In this document: piece by piece, positions 11,945-22,865 of the stretch | Position numbering within the stretch: position 1 is the stretch's first letter | Layout of the letters: every line of letters begins with the position of its first letter | DNA from: Acholoe squamosa | Lineage: Eukaryota; Annelida; Polychaeta; Phyllodocida; Polynoidae | Reading direction: 5' to 3' | Assembly (NCBI GenBank): GCA_949317995.1 | Contig: OX439040.1 | Span: 55,834,089 to 55,898,088 of the forward strand | Length of the DNA: 64,000 nucleotides | Notes under the pieces: generated by a model | Told to the model about the DNA's origin: nothing | Seen by the model: only the letters and a program-made list of their open reading frames with translations | Database searches by the model: none | Position numbers and translations under genes: made by a program

Positions 11945-14624
11945 ATCTAATGTGAGTGGGGAGGTGTCTTGTGCATTTTGTTATCAGGTCTTGACACATT
12001 TCGGGGTTGGAGGCTGACAAAAAATATTACTATACCTTCTCTTTGATTACCCCCCCCCCCCCGTTTCCTACCTCTCTGGCAAAAGCAACAACCCATTGAG
12101 CGGTGAACCAACTACTACACAGATAATCTTCTGGTGCAAGACGAGGCAGCACATGTAGACTGTCCACTGAGCAGCAGCTCACAGATGAGTAGTGAGAACA
12201 GAGGTGCTCCTCCCTCTAACCTCCCATCCTACCAGTGAGCAGCTCACTGAGCAGCTGACCACCACACCTCACAGTGCTGGCCTCACATATATAACACCTG
12301 GCACTCGTCTAGTCCTACCAGACCACTGCAGTATACCCATGTCGGAGCACCACTGATGGTTCAACCAGAGGCACAACATTTACACATTCCACTATCTGCT
12401 GATATAGGATCATTCCTACTACTTTACCTACAGACACCGTCCACATAATCCTGACTGCTGGTTTAGTGCACCTTTCTTTTGTATATTCGGGCACATGCTT
12501 GTTGTGATGGTTTACAAAGACACTGAAAGCAATAGACCTACAGTCAGAGGTCCCAATATACCCATGTATCGATTGATCATGGCATATCATGGATTACCGA
12601 TACTTCTATGGTCATGTAGTCACTAGTGGCTCAGCCAGACAGTCTCCCAACCAAGCATGCCTTGTTAAGACACGGAAGAGATACGGGTGAATATTTGGGA
12701 CAGGCTGCTGGACAATGAACAAGGCTAATATCCAATGTAAAGTGCTGGTGTGTTCAACAGTCATAGAGAGAAGACATGGCTTTTGAGTTAACAGACACGC
12801 CTTACAGAGGAGATAGACCATTGCTGTGTGCAGACCTTAAAGGCGAGGTAGGGTGTAGGGGTTGAGAGTATAGACAAACATTCGAGAGATTTAAATTTGG
12901 TTGTGGCACGAGTAGGGCGATTTTTCTGTGCTCCTTGGAGTTACAATCAATTAGTATTGTCCTACTGCTTAACAGACAAAAACATGATGCCAACAAATCA
13001 TATCTATAGGTGTTTGATCGATAACCATTAACAGAAGAGGTGACAATGTCCTAGTACTGAGATGTCTTCGTTTGCATAGCTGGTTCCAGAGACATAGCTA
13101 CTATAATGTCACCTTATCTGAGAAGGAAGGTTGACCAGCTAGGTATTTCTCAAACACTACGAATTGAGACTGGTCACTACGAATTGAACACCCCTTACAA
13201 TCCAGTACACTCATAGTGATTGACCCTGGGTGATCATGTAATACCTACGATTGGCTATTCAGATGCATGCCTTTTCCCTCTATATCTGCACCACTTGTAG
13301 TGATTGACCCAGTGTAACCAAGAATACCCTTCCGATCCAGGCCAGGTTGGTACGATTTGGTAGGGTTGTAATCTTTGGGTTTGAGAAATGACTTCCTGAC
13401 AGACGAATATTTGAATATCATGTAGGAGATGGACAATAATTCACTTTGGACGTAATGGATTTATTTGCAATTTGGACAAAGGCAATGGACAAAGGCATGA
13501 TCCTATAGCCGAGGTAAGAGCTTCTTGGTTGAAAGGGAAAATCCACGAGGCTACAAAAACCTTTCAACAAACATTCCGACTTGGTCTTCATATTGCTGAC
13601 AGGGACAATCCTCAGCACACCACAGGCAGCGCCGGGACTACCCTCTCATCACGTGCTCTACCAGTCTTCTGTGTATAGAGGCCTGATAGTGCCTTTAATG
13701 ATAAGGAGCCACATTGAAACCACTGCTTAGTTAAAATGGATGTTGTACCTTGCCGATCTAGGGAGGACACCTGTATTACATAGCCTTTATCTATACACAG
13801 TTGTAGTCCTGATCCATCTCCATCAATACACAAAGAGGTAAACTTCAGACAATTAATTGTAACAGGTTGGTTTGAATCATCATATAAGGCAAAGTATAAA
13901 GGAAGCACACTTTTATACTGCATTTCGAACCTCGTTTTTTTCTTTTTCTCTCTTTCATCCCAAAACTTCCTACCTCAGGATTGTTTAACCTCGCACTTCA
14001 GACCATGCTCAACGCTGCAAATACTGGCTTTCTTGCTACCATATATGCCAACACAGAATGTCCTATACACTGGCAACAAAGTGTACTAAAACGGGACACG
14101 TAGAGGGAAGCCTTTATGTGATAATGTCCGGACACATGAGTAGCAATCGCCTGGAAACCACATCCCTTCATCAAGTATTTTCCATTGAGCGCTAAAAGGC
14201 TGGACGCCAAGAGTTATCCTACCACATACGTGTAGAATTCAATGGACCATCATATTTAGTGTACTGGGTGAAGCTATATATGCGGTGATTTATTGGCACA
14301 TGACTCATCTGAAGAACCTACTTAATAAAAATAAAGTCATGGTGTGTGCTGAATGATTTGATGGTAACATTAGGTATACGTTCACATATTGAGATCCATT
14401 TGTCAGAGATGAGATTTTAATAAGAGAGTCATGAGAGTGCTTGATACGATATTTAAAAGGTCCAAAAAAAAATGACTGCAATACAGAGCAGGTATCAAAT
14501 TGGTAGGCCAATGCTAATATAAAGCAGCAGAATATTGACAGAGAGATATTAGTTTAACTGCTACTTCTGAAGTCAACTGCAGGTAAAACGAGCCTCGTCT
14601 ACTCTTATAGCACAAGCAAAGGAA
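11945..14624. other. Region upstream of opsin, no firm gene
   Basis: A C-run sits at 12050-12062. At 12123-12238 an acceptor-preceded open segment ends in a stop and could be a terminal exon, but its CTGAGCAGC-rich sequence is also simple-repeat-like. The rest shows only short unrelated frames. The opsin promoter and 5' UTR should lie in the last part; no TATA or initiator was identified. Confidence 0.4.
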
Positions 14625-17600
14625 ATGACTATTAGCATGATCATGGAAAACATCACACATTCCCTGGTTAGTACAGGAGTGGACATGGAGTCCCTGAGGT
14701 CTCATCCGGTGGGTCGTACCCAAACCCTCATCCACATTTCCAATGTTACAAATGAAGTCACGCACAATGACATCACAGATTATGTGGCATATAATATGTC
14801 TCTTAATGCTACGGGCAGTGGACTTCCCATGACATTACATATTGTAGTTGGCGTTATCATGGTGATCGTATCCTTACTTGGAACAGTTGGTAACATCCTT
14901 GTCATCGTTGTTTTTGGATGGTAAGTAATTAAATCCCCATTATTTTTTTAATGTTATCAATGGGTATGAAGCTGGGACCAAAGACATCAGAGACACAGTT
15001 TGCTTCTTTATATTAAATTCTAACAAAATCTACCCAAATCGGAAGTAAACATTTGTAATTCAATTTACAAAGTGCATCATGGAAATGACATACTCTGTAG
15101 GTGGTAAAGGGAGAGTGATGAAATGATAAAATTTGACATTTTTCTACGTGCCTTATAGCTGTGCCTAATCCAACAGGTTTATGACAGACCAGCTTATGTC
15201 ATAATAACTTCTTACATGCAGAACCGCCCAATCCCGAAAAGAGCCTGAAAACCACCAAATATTATGATTTCTGGCGACCTGGCACATATAAGCTGCAGTT
15301 TGCCCATCAAAAGAAACGTTTTTGTGGTATTTTGTTCATAAAATATTAGCGTCAATACCGTAGTGGCCCGTTTGAGTGTCCAGGCGCTCATTAATTCCAC
15401 AAACACTGTGAAAACTGTTTTTATCTTTAAACAATAAAATTGCTAAACATGTTAAGGGGCTACACATCTATGAGATCTAAACGGATTTCTGGTGTGCTAA
15501 ACACATGATTTCTAAACACCTAAACAGCAAAGCTGTGGATGTGTTAAGGTGTATAATATTTAAACACCCATGATATGAGTGTTTAGTCCTTAAACACCCA
15601 TTATTAAGGGTGTTTAGTTTTTAAACACCCATGATCATGAGTGTTTCTTCTTTAAACACTCATTTATTGTGTGCTAAACTTTAAAACATATATGTTTTCT
15701 TAACAAGTCAGCTGAACATGTTTAGGTGTTTATCATAAAACACAAGTGTTTAGGCAATAAACAATTGTAATTTATCACACTTGGTAAGATTACAGTTCCT
15801 GACAGTATTTTCTCCAAGCAACTAGAAGTTGACCCATCTTCAAAAATGTCAGATTAACACCCAAACCTATTATTTCTGGTAATAAGATGCACAAACATGG
15901 AGTTTATCCTGCATTGCAATGATCTTTTTGTAATTTAGTGATTTGTGATTTGCACAAGAGAAGTAGTTTGCTAAGACACCCATTTTGTGGAATATAGAAT
16001 TAGATAGGGCAGAGGACTCTTGGATATAATACTCTACTCTTTCAGAGGCTACTCCCCCTCTCTCTCTCCCCTCCTCTGAGAGGTATTAAATGTAGTGAGA
16101 GGTGTATGTGCTCTTCCTAAGAAGTGCATGCCATCATTGTTTTTATAAACCCACTCAGAAACATCATTGATTATTTCCCAAGTTAAACACAAGGAGAGTG
16201 TTTAAATACTTGCTATATCTAAACACATTGATATCTTAACACCCTTTCTCTAAACATGTTTGGATATTAAACATGTTTAGGTGTAAAAACGTGTCTCAAA
16301 ATGTGGGACAAGATAGTGTTTAGAAAAGATGTTTAGCTGCATTAGGCGTTTACAATCTAAACACTGTTTTATATTAGCAGTGAATGTCCTTGTATCCCTG
16401 GGGCTTATTTGAATAATGTTTTTAGTGTTTAATATTAATTTTACTACCTCTATACGCCCGGTGCTTATTCGAGACTGGCGGTTATTTGAGACCCACGTTT
16501 TACATATTGCATTGATATAAATCTAACCTAATGTATGTTGTGCAGTTTCAGATCCTTACAAAAGCCCATAAACCGCTTGTTGATAAACCTGGCAGTAGCA
16601 GACCTCGTGATGGCCTGTTTTGGGTCTCCTGTGGTGGCCGTCTCTTCCTTCCATGGACACTGGGTTCTAGGAGATATAGGTAATTATACCTAGTCTTTCA
16701 CTAATAAAGGGCAGTGGGGAGGGGGGGGATTGATGACAGTGAATATGATGGTCAGGGATTCATGACCTAAATGAGATAATATCAAACCTAGTCAATTGCC
16801 ATCGAAATGCTTGAATATACTGATATAACTACTGGGAATATAATTTAGGGACTGCAATAATTGATAACTGACCAAATTACCCATCTGATGGTGAAAGGAC
16901 AACAGATGGCTATAGTGAGGTAGATTTACCTTAAATGGGCATGTGCCTAGAGTTGGGTACCAGAACATTTAGGTATGCAAATATTTGACTCCTGTATCCG
17001 ACTCATTTTGAATAGAATCTATATACTAGTAGTCAGCGATGGTGATCGATGTATACGATCTCTCCATCCACGGTGCTCAGCCTGGGAGCCATACACCCGA
17101 TACCTGTAATGTTGAACCTATATAAACATCTACCTAATGCAATTATGTATACCAAACCAATTATAACATGTTTACTTTGGTGTGGCCTCTTTTCACATCA
17201 ATAAGTATGAATATGCTTGGTGCTAGATCACGTCATGTAAAGGCCCATACAAGAAAAGGGAAGAATAAGATACGTGTCTCAGTTACACGGAAATTATGAG
17301 GCAGGTTTGATGAAGTTTCTTTTGAATTTCCTACTTAAAGGCAGTTTCCCCCCACACTATTCAGTCAAGAAGGCGACTCAAAATGATATTGTATTTGATA
17401 TTTCTCAATGTTTCCTCCAAATAACTTGATTTAACGTGATACACCTGATACCTGCATGGTATATGTAAAAATCATATAAATACAGATTTCTCTTTCTATT
17501 TTTACAGGTTGTAAGTGTTATGCATTCATGATGGGACAGTGTGGGCTGGTGTCCATAGTCACCATGTCTGCCGTGGCATTGGAGAGAGTGTGTGGTGTGG

Positions 17601-18547
17601 CCTCCTACAAGCCCAGGTCACCGTTACAGAGATGTGGTGCCCCAGGCACCGTTGCTTTCATCTGGTGCTACAGCAGTCTCTGGGTACTGCCACCGCTCTT
17701 TGGTTGGGGGAAATACACAGTAGAAAGTCATGGCACATCATGTAGTTTTAAATTTCTGGACCCAACACAAGAGGATCGCTCCTTCCTGTTGTATTTATTT
17801 ATTGGTGGCTTTGTTGTACCATGCTGCATCATCGTCATGTCCTATATGATACTTTGCTGCTCGGTGTTGCACAATCAACGAGCTTTGCAGCGCCAGGCAG
17901 AACGTATGAAGACTTCGATTAACCTCATACGCAGGGGCAGTCATGTAAATGTTGAGCTCCGAGTTACAAAAGTGTGTGGACTGGTTGTCCTGTTGTTCCT
18001 GGTTGCTTGGATTCCATATGCCACCATTACACTGTTGGCAGCATTTGGAGGGAAAACTCAGCAGGCACTGATTACCCCACTTGTCTGTTTGCTACCAGGG
18101 GTGTTTGCCAAGATATCCTCTATATATAATCCTATGGTCTATGCCATGAGTCACCCAGCATTTAAGAGGCGTCTATGGCATCTGATTTCTCACGGAAATT
18201 TCTCTGACTCTCCTGTTCTGCCAACTTACACCCAGGCCCTCCCTGCAACCACCAGAGTCGAGGCAGAGTCAAGTCTACATAGACGCCGCAAGTGTCGGGA
18301 CAGCCTCGCAAAGAACACGACATTAACATATTGCAGATCAGAGTATGTAGTGGAAGAGGAAGAATGTAGAGAGCTCAAAAACTCTAGAAGTGATCTAGAA
18401 GAGCCGACACTGTTTCTACTGGACGCGCAGGACGCTAATAAGAAGACAGTGGTACTAGAAGCTGAATGTGATATTGGAAACATTCCTGAAGCTGAGGAGG
18501 ATTCTCAACTGATACCTGATGAAAAACGAGAAGATGAACTGCTTTAG
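14625..18547 (+). CDS. Opsin, Opn5/tetraopsin-like (3 coding exons)
   Basis: Light-sensing G-protein-coupled receptor of the plasma membrane that binds retinal as a Schiff base. Exons 14625-14920, 16546-16679 and 17508-18547 join in phase at GT..AG boundaries (G|GTAAGT, TGCAG|T, TAG|GTAATT, TTTTTACAG|G) and encode 489 residues. Visible features: N-glycosylation sequons (NIT, NVT, NMS, NAT) in the N-terminus; TM1 with GTVGN; TM2 with NLAVADL; disulfide cysteines C145 and C222; Tyr148 at the vertebrate counterion position 113; Glu216 at the ancestral counterion position 181; TM6 WIPYA; retinal lysine K345 (FAK); and TM7 YNPMVY. The DRY site reads ERV. The long acidic tail ends at TAG. TM3, ECL2 and TM6-7 resemble Opn5/neuropsins best; the exact subgroup needs a tree. 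The first ATG was taken; later in-frame ATGs are possible. Confidence 0.93.
15455..15790. repeat. Cluster of TAAACACCC hairpins in opsin intron 1
   Basis: Successive short palindromes such as AAACACCCATGATATGAGTG and AAACACCCATTATTAAGGGT follow each other at about 30-40 bp spacing, with many TAAACAC / GTGTTTA half-sites. A second cluster lies at 16185-16375. The pair may be the two ends of one ~0.9-kb foldback insertion in the intron. Confidence 0.7.
16185..16375. repeat. Second TAAACAC half-site cluster in intron 1
   Basis: Repeated TAAACAC / GTGTTTA and AACATGTTT motifs as in 15455-15790. It lacks coding content and lies 170 bp before exon 2. Confidence 0.6.
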
Positions 18548-19640
18548 CCATAGATGTCTTGTCAACGTGCTCAACTTTTCCTCTAAGGCACAACTGACCT
18601 ACGCAACAGACCTGTAAAAGACATGATAGTGTTATAAGCAGAAAAGACACCCCGAGAGGCCCCTGCAGAGTATTCTTTCGCTTGACTACTCACATATTAA
18701 AGTCTATTCATTGTGTGGTGCATATAATATGATAAAAATCATCATTCATTGCCTCCTACGCCCTGTGGGTTAGTACGTCTTCTTGAAGCATTGATGTCCG
18801 CCCATTTTTACATACCGGGTATTAATAATCGTCAATGTTGGTAATAATTATTATTACCTCGTAAATTATATGATATGATAAGCATTGAACCCAATGTTGG
18901 AATGTCACTATGAGTATTTTCAGTGTTATGACAGCAGAGCTTTAACAATGTTGGACTCTACTATTTGCATTAACATTGGCCGAATGCCAACCTGACACCT
19001 TAGACCAATCATATATATTATCTTTGCTAACTATTGTACATTGGTAAGAATGATACCAGTGAAAATTTGACTGCATTTCAAGCCTCTATAATAAACACGA
19101 TTATTCTCGGTAAATGAGGGCAATGTGATAAGAAAAGGTTTATTAGACATATCAAGCAAGGTGTGTCTAGGAAGAACGTGAAACAGACTTCATTGACATG
19201 GTGCTTGATACGGGAGAGATTAGGTACATATCATAGATAACCTACGCAAAAGTAGTCCTGTAAGCATATTGCTAATTTATACATGTATATTTTGCATTAG
19301 ATTGTGCTTCATGGACATTATAATCCTAATCATAGGGAGCGTAAAGCGTGCTCAAGGTTTGAACCCGCGGCACATGACTTTTTCTGTTGTGTTAGTCAGC
19401 CCAAGTTAAGAAAACAGATTGATGTGATTAAGATCAAAGGTGACTCACAATTACAGGGTCCAGACATAGGTGCAAGGTCTTCATGAGAAAGTTCTTGAAC
19501 CCTACTATATGTCAACACAAGGAAAAAGGAGAAACAGGCGTACTGAAAAGGGAATAACATTGGTCTCGAAACACTGCTTGTATATAATGTTGCTAAAATA
19601 TCGCTATGATTGTTCCAGACCGTTACTCACATTCTGTACA
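18548..19640. other. Opsin 3' UTR and downstream spacer
   Basis: Directly follows the opsin stop. An ATTAAAG (variant poly(A) signal) near 18697 and AATAAA near 19090 are possible 3' end signals. No further gene was seen. Confidence 0.4.
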
Positions 19641-19919
19641 ATACCCACTTGGCAAGAACTTTTCAGAACTTTTGTGAAAGATTTGGGTAAAAAACGATTG
19701 AGCAAGAAAACACGTTCCACTTTGGTTGAAAGAAATGTAAGCTACTTTTTAAAAGTTGAAATTACGTTTTTAATCTAGAAATTTAAGTGTGTTTAGACAA
19801 TGTGTTTGGGAGTACATAGAAAAGCGTTATTTTGACGTGTCCTTACATTAGCAAAACTCATTTAAACCAGAAATAACGTTTTTTTAACGTTAATGAAAGC
19901 TTCTTCTGCCAAGTGGGTA
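19641..19919. repeat. Foldback element
   Basis: The start, TACCCACTTGGCAAGAA, is the approximate reverse complement of the end, TTCTTCTGCCAAGTGGGT. The interior is AT-rich with AACGTTTTT / AAAACG half-repeats. No coding content was recognised. Confidence 0.6.
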
Positions 19920-20108
19920 CATATATTTTTCGCTATGGCATAAAAGCCCTTAATACCTAGACATGAGCCGTCTTCCAAACCTGACCATTGTCAAGCAACG
20001 AAACTAAGTGGCTTTTCTGTTGTGGGCATGAAAATAAACGTACTACTGTGGTGCTTAAGATAAATACAATCCAGAGGTCTGTTTTGTTTACTTTTGCTTA
20101 GGCCGTGT

Positions 20109-20541
20109 TATTCTAATAACTTGGATTACGGATCCGGCGACGAGATTTTTGGCAAAATAAAAAAAAAACTTCTTTTTTTTTGCCCCTGCCCGATGAAATT
20201 TAAGGAGAATTTAACCAAAAAAATGTGGATCAACACGGTAAAAGGTATGCCCGGTAGGGGGTGCGTGGGCGTACCATTTACCGTGTTGATCCACAAATTG
20301 TCTCTTGAAGAAAAATGTAAGTAGTCATTCATAAACATTTCATATTTTGCCCCTCAGATTTGAAAATATCTCAATATTTCCCACGAAAATGCCTCAATAT
20401 AAGGTGTTTCCATGCCCCCTTTTTTTCTTCTTTTTTTTTTTTTTGCTCTCGTCGGTGGATTGATTTGGTAGTGAGCGTTTTTTCCCCTCTACCCGACCAA
20501 AGTTTAAGGTAAAAAATCCCATAATCCAAGTTATCAGAATG
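20109..20541. repeat. Foldback element with central hairpin
   Basis: Outer arms TTCTAATAACTTGGATTA (from 20111) and TAATCCAAGTTATCAGAA (to 20539) are exact inverses. Near the centre, TGTGGATCAACACGGTAAA (20224-20242) pairs exactly with 20277-20295 around a GC-rich loop. A T-run lies at 20430-20444. No coding content. Confidence 0.8.
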
Positions 20542-20953
20542 AGGTGGACTTTTTACCATTGTATCCTCATAGAGGCAATTAACAAACTACATTGCGTGCT
20601 ATTCATGGCTAATGATAAACTTTGTGTTCCTTGCAAAGACAGTCCCCTAGAGTAGTTAGTTAGTTGCACAACCTGTTAGAAATAATTAGTAACGTAGCAT
20701 CATTAGTATACAAATGACCAATGCCCTGAGATTTTCTCAACTTCCTCCTCTCGGGGAACTGTCGCAACTGGACATGCACTCACTACATACTGGTCCTACA
20801 TCTCCCAATATACTCATCTCTTTAGGCGAATGGCTTCAATCATAGTTTCTATTTTTGTAGTGAGAATGACGTGCTTGTCGAGTGCCAAGTTCAGGGCAAC
20901 GCAGGTGCTAGCTATAGTGCCAATATAATTATATGGCGTTGGGTATTTATAAG

Positions 20954-21494
20954 TGCGTACTACGGAGCCCTGGAAAGGACATATGTTTTTTAGACATTTA
21001 TTTCTATAGTTTGTTTCTGCAAAAAGTATTTTCGTTTCCACAAGTAGTATTTTCGTTTCTGCAAGTAGTATTTCCATTTCCGCAAGTAGTATTTTTGTTT
21101 CCGCAACTTTTATTTTCGTTTCTGCAACTTTTATTTTCATTTCTGCAACTTTTTATTTTCATTTCCGCAAGTTATATTTCGTTTCCGCAAGTTTTATTTT
21201 TCATTTCTACAACTTATATCTTTCTTTCCACAACATAACATCCACAATTGATTGATAATGCACAAAAAAGCTATTTAGTTGTGGAACCAAAAGTATAAGT
21301 TGCAAAAACGAAAATAAAGGTTGTGAAAACAAAATATTGGTTTGTGAAAATGAAAATAAACCTTGCAAAAACAAAACTAAAACTTGCGAAAACGAAACTA
21401 AAACTTGCTAAAACGAAAATAAAACTTGCGGAAACGAACTTAAGAAAAAACAATGTTGAAAACGGATGTCCTTTCCAGGGCTCCATAGTACGCA
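20954..21494. mobile_element. Foldback element with subrepeat-filled arms
   Basis: Terminal TGCGTACTACGGAGCCCTGG is matched by the inverse at the right end with one mismatch, followed on both sides by AAAGGACAT. Inside, the left arm (21006-21236) is an array of a ~20-bp unit like GTTTCTGCAACTTTTATTTTC. The right arm (21279-21440) holds the same unit reversed (GAAAATAAAACTTGCGGAAAC). Inverted arms made of short tandem repeats are the hallmark of Foldback-type elements. Only a ~40-bp spacer separates the arms, and no transposase is present. Confidence 0.85.
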
Positions 21495-21510
21495 GATGGT
21501 TGTCAGGAGG

Positions 21511-21674
21511 AGTAATAGATGCTTAATGCCATTTCGAGGTCATATTCATGGTGAGTTCTACATTACACAATTTCACACATGAATGTGTCAGTGCCTGCGT
21601 ACATATGCACCACACACAATAGGAATGGGGAGATATCCATGGACCCTTTTTAAGTGGGCTAGGGAAGCCTGGGT
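21511..21674 (+). repeat. Dispersed repeat R1, copy 2
   Basis: Same order of blocks as 54951-55139 and the reverse of 1630-1801: TAATAGATG, TTAATGCCATTT, GGTCATATTCATGG, TACATTACACAATTTCACA, ACCACACACA, CCTTTTTAAGTGGGCTAGGG. Confidence 0.75.
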
Positions 21675-21937
21675 TGAAGGGTTACAGTCAATGAATATTA
21701 ATGCAATATAGCATAAATATGACAGCCCAAGTTTTGTATATTGAGGAATATTGCACGAGGTGAAGCTGAGTATATTTATGCCATACTGCGTTCATACCAC
21801 CTATTCCTCTACAATAACAGTAATTACCTACCTGATATCCCCATAATAAATTCAGCAGAAGACATTTTGTAAGTGCCACCAATCCTCCCTGTTTCGCTCT
21901 GTGTGAAGCAATTGTTATTCTCGTTGGGTGCTCGACT

Positions 21938-22086
21938 TTCCACCCATTTTTCGCATTGAATTCAACCGTGTCATGTCGAAATATGGACATAATGTGCATG
22001 GATGGATCATCTAGGATATCTTAGGGTGTATATATCATAATATTTCAACATGACATGGTTGGAATCAATGCGAAAAGTGGGTGGAA
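21938..22086. repeat. Foldback hairpin
   Basis: TTTCCACCCATTTTTCGCAT at 21938 pairs with ATGCGAAAAGTGGGTGGAAA ending 22086. The stem continues through TTCAACCGTGTCATGT and its inverse (about 48 bp in all) around a ~50-nt AT-rich loop. Confidence 0.75.
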
Positions 22087-22209
22087 ACACAGCAGTACCG
22101 CTACCGGGTAGGTCTTATTTACTTTCGCATTGGATTTCCTCACCGTTCAGTGTGGTGTAATGGCTTAGAGCCTCGCCTACCACCACTGCAGCCTCGGTTC
22201 AATACTGCT

Positions 22210-22432
22210 GTAGGGGTCGGCGAAAACGTTTAGGGAAACCAGGAGTTGAACCCGGGACCTCTCAGCCTTCAGACGATTGCTCTACCACTGAGCTACTTCC
22301 CCGTACAACGTTTTCTACCTTCCACCCACGCCAGGACTGGGCTGACACAGAGAGGGGACATGTGATTACACGACGACCGGCCCCTGAGAGTCAGCACATC
22401 GCGCCGAGGGAAATCACATTCCCCTACACAGC
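22210..22432 (-). mobile_element. tRNA-derived SINE, copy 1
   Basis: On the minus strand, positions 22302 down to 22231 fold as a tRNA. The acceptor GGGGAAG pairs with TTTCCCT using G-U ends. The D stem is GCTC/GAGC. The anticodon loop CTGAAGG has a GAA anticodon and U33. The T arm is CCGGG-TTCAACT-CCTGG. The anticodon stem has mismatches, and no plain tRNA gene flanks it. The surrounding ~220 bp is repeated at 22650-22865. This suggests a SINE with a tRNA-Phe-like head and internal A/B-box promoter rather than a working tRNA gene. Confidence 0.65.
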
Positions 22433-22649
22433 CCCCAACCAGCTTCGACCACCGCTGACCAGCAACCCGGCTCTCCTCCCAACCAGACGATTGGGCTTTA
22501 TCAAGCAATGTGAGGCATTCCAGATTCCCTGGTCAACTGCCGGTACAAGTTCCAGGCGGTCGAAGCGCCTGCCGTGTCACACCAGCCCAGGTACTGAGTT
22601 CCATAGCCCCCCCTCACGCGGGTCAGGACCACTCGGTTTCCCTACCATT

Positions 22650-22865
22650 GTAGGGGTCGGCGAAAACGTTTAGGGAAACCAGGAGTTGAACCCGGGACCT
22701 CTCAGCCTTCAGACGATTGCTCTACCACTGAGCTACTTCCCCGTACAACGTTTTCTACCTTCCACCTATGCCTGGACTGGGGTGACACAGAGAGGGGACA
22801 TGTGATTACACGACGACCGGCCCCTGAGAGTCAGCACATGGGGAAATCACATTCCCCTACACAGC
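22650..22865 (-). mobile_element. tRNA-derived SINE, copy 2
   Basis: Nearly identical to 22210-22432, including the tRNA-like part (22742 down to 22671). It lacks a short CGCGCCGAG-type segment present in copy 1. Two direct copies 440 bp apart suggest local duplication or two insertions. Confidence 0.65.

Noticed and set aside
17515-17745. 76-codon frame overlapping opsin exon 3
   Set aside because: Alternative frame of a well-supported exon.
22231-22742. Two functional tRNA-Phe genes
   Set aside because: Anticodon stem mismatches and inclusion in a longer duplicated unit favour a SINE.
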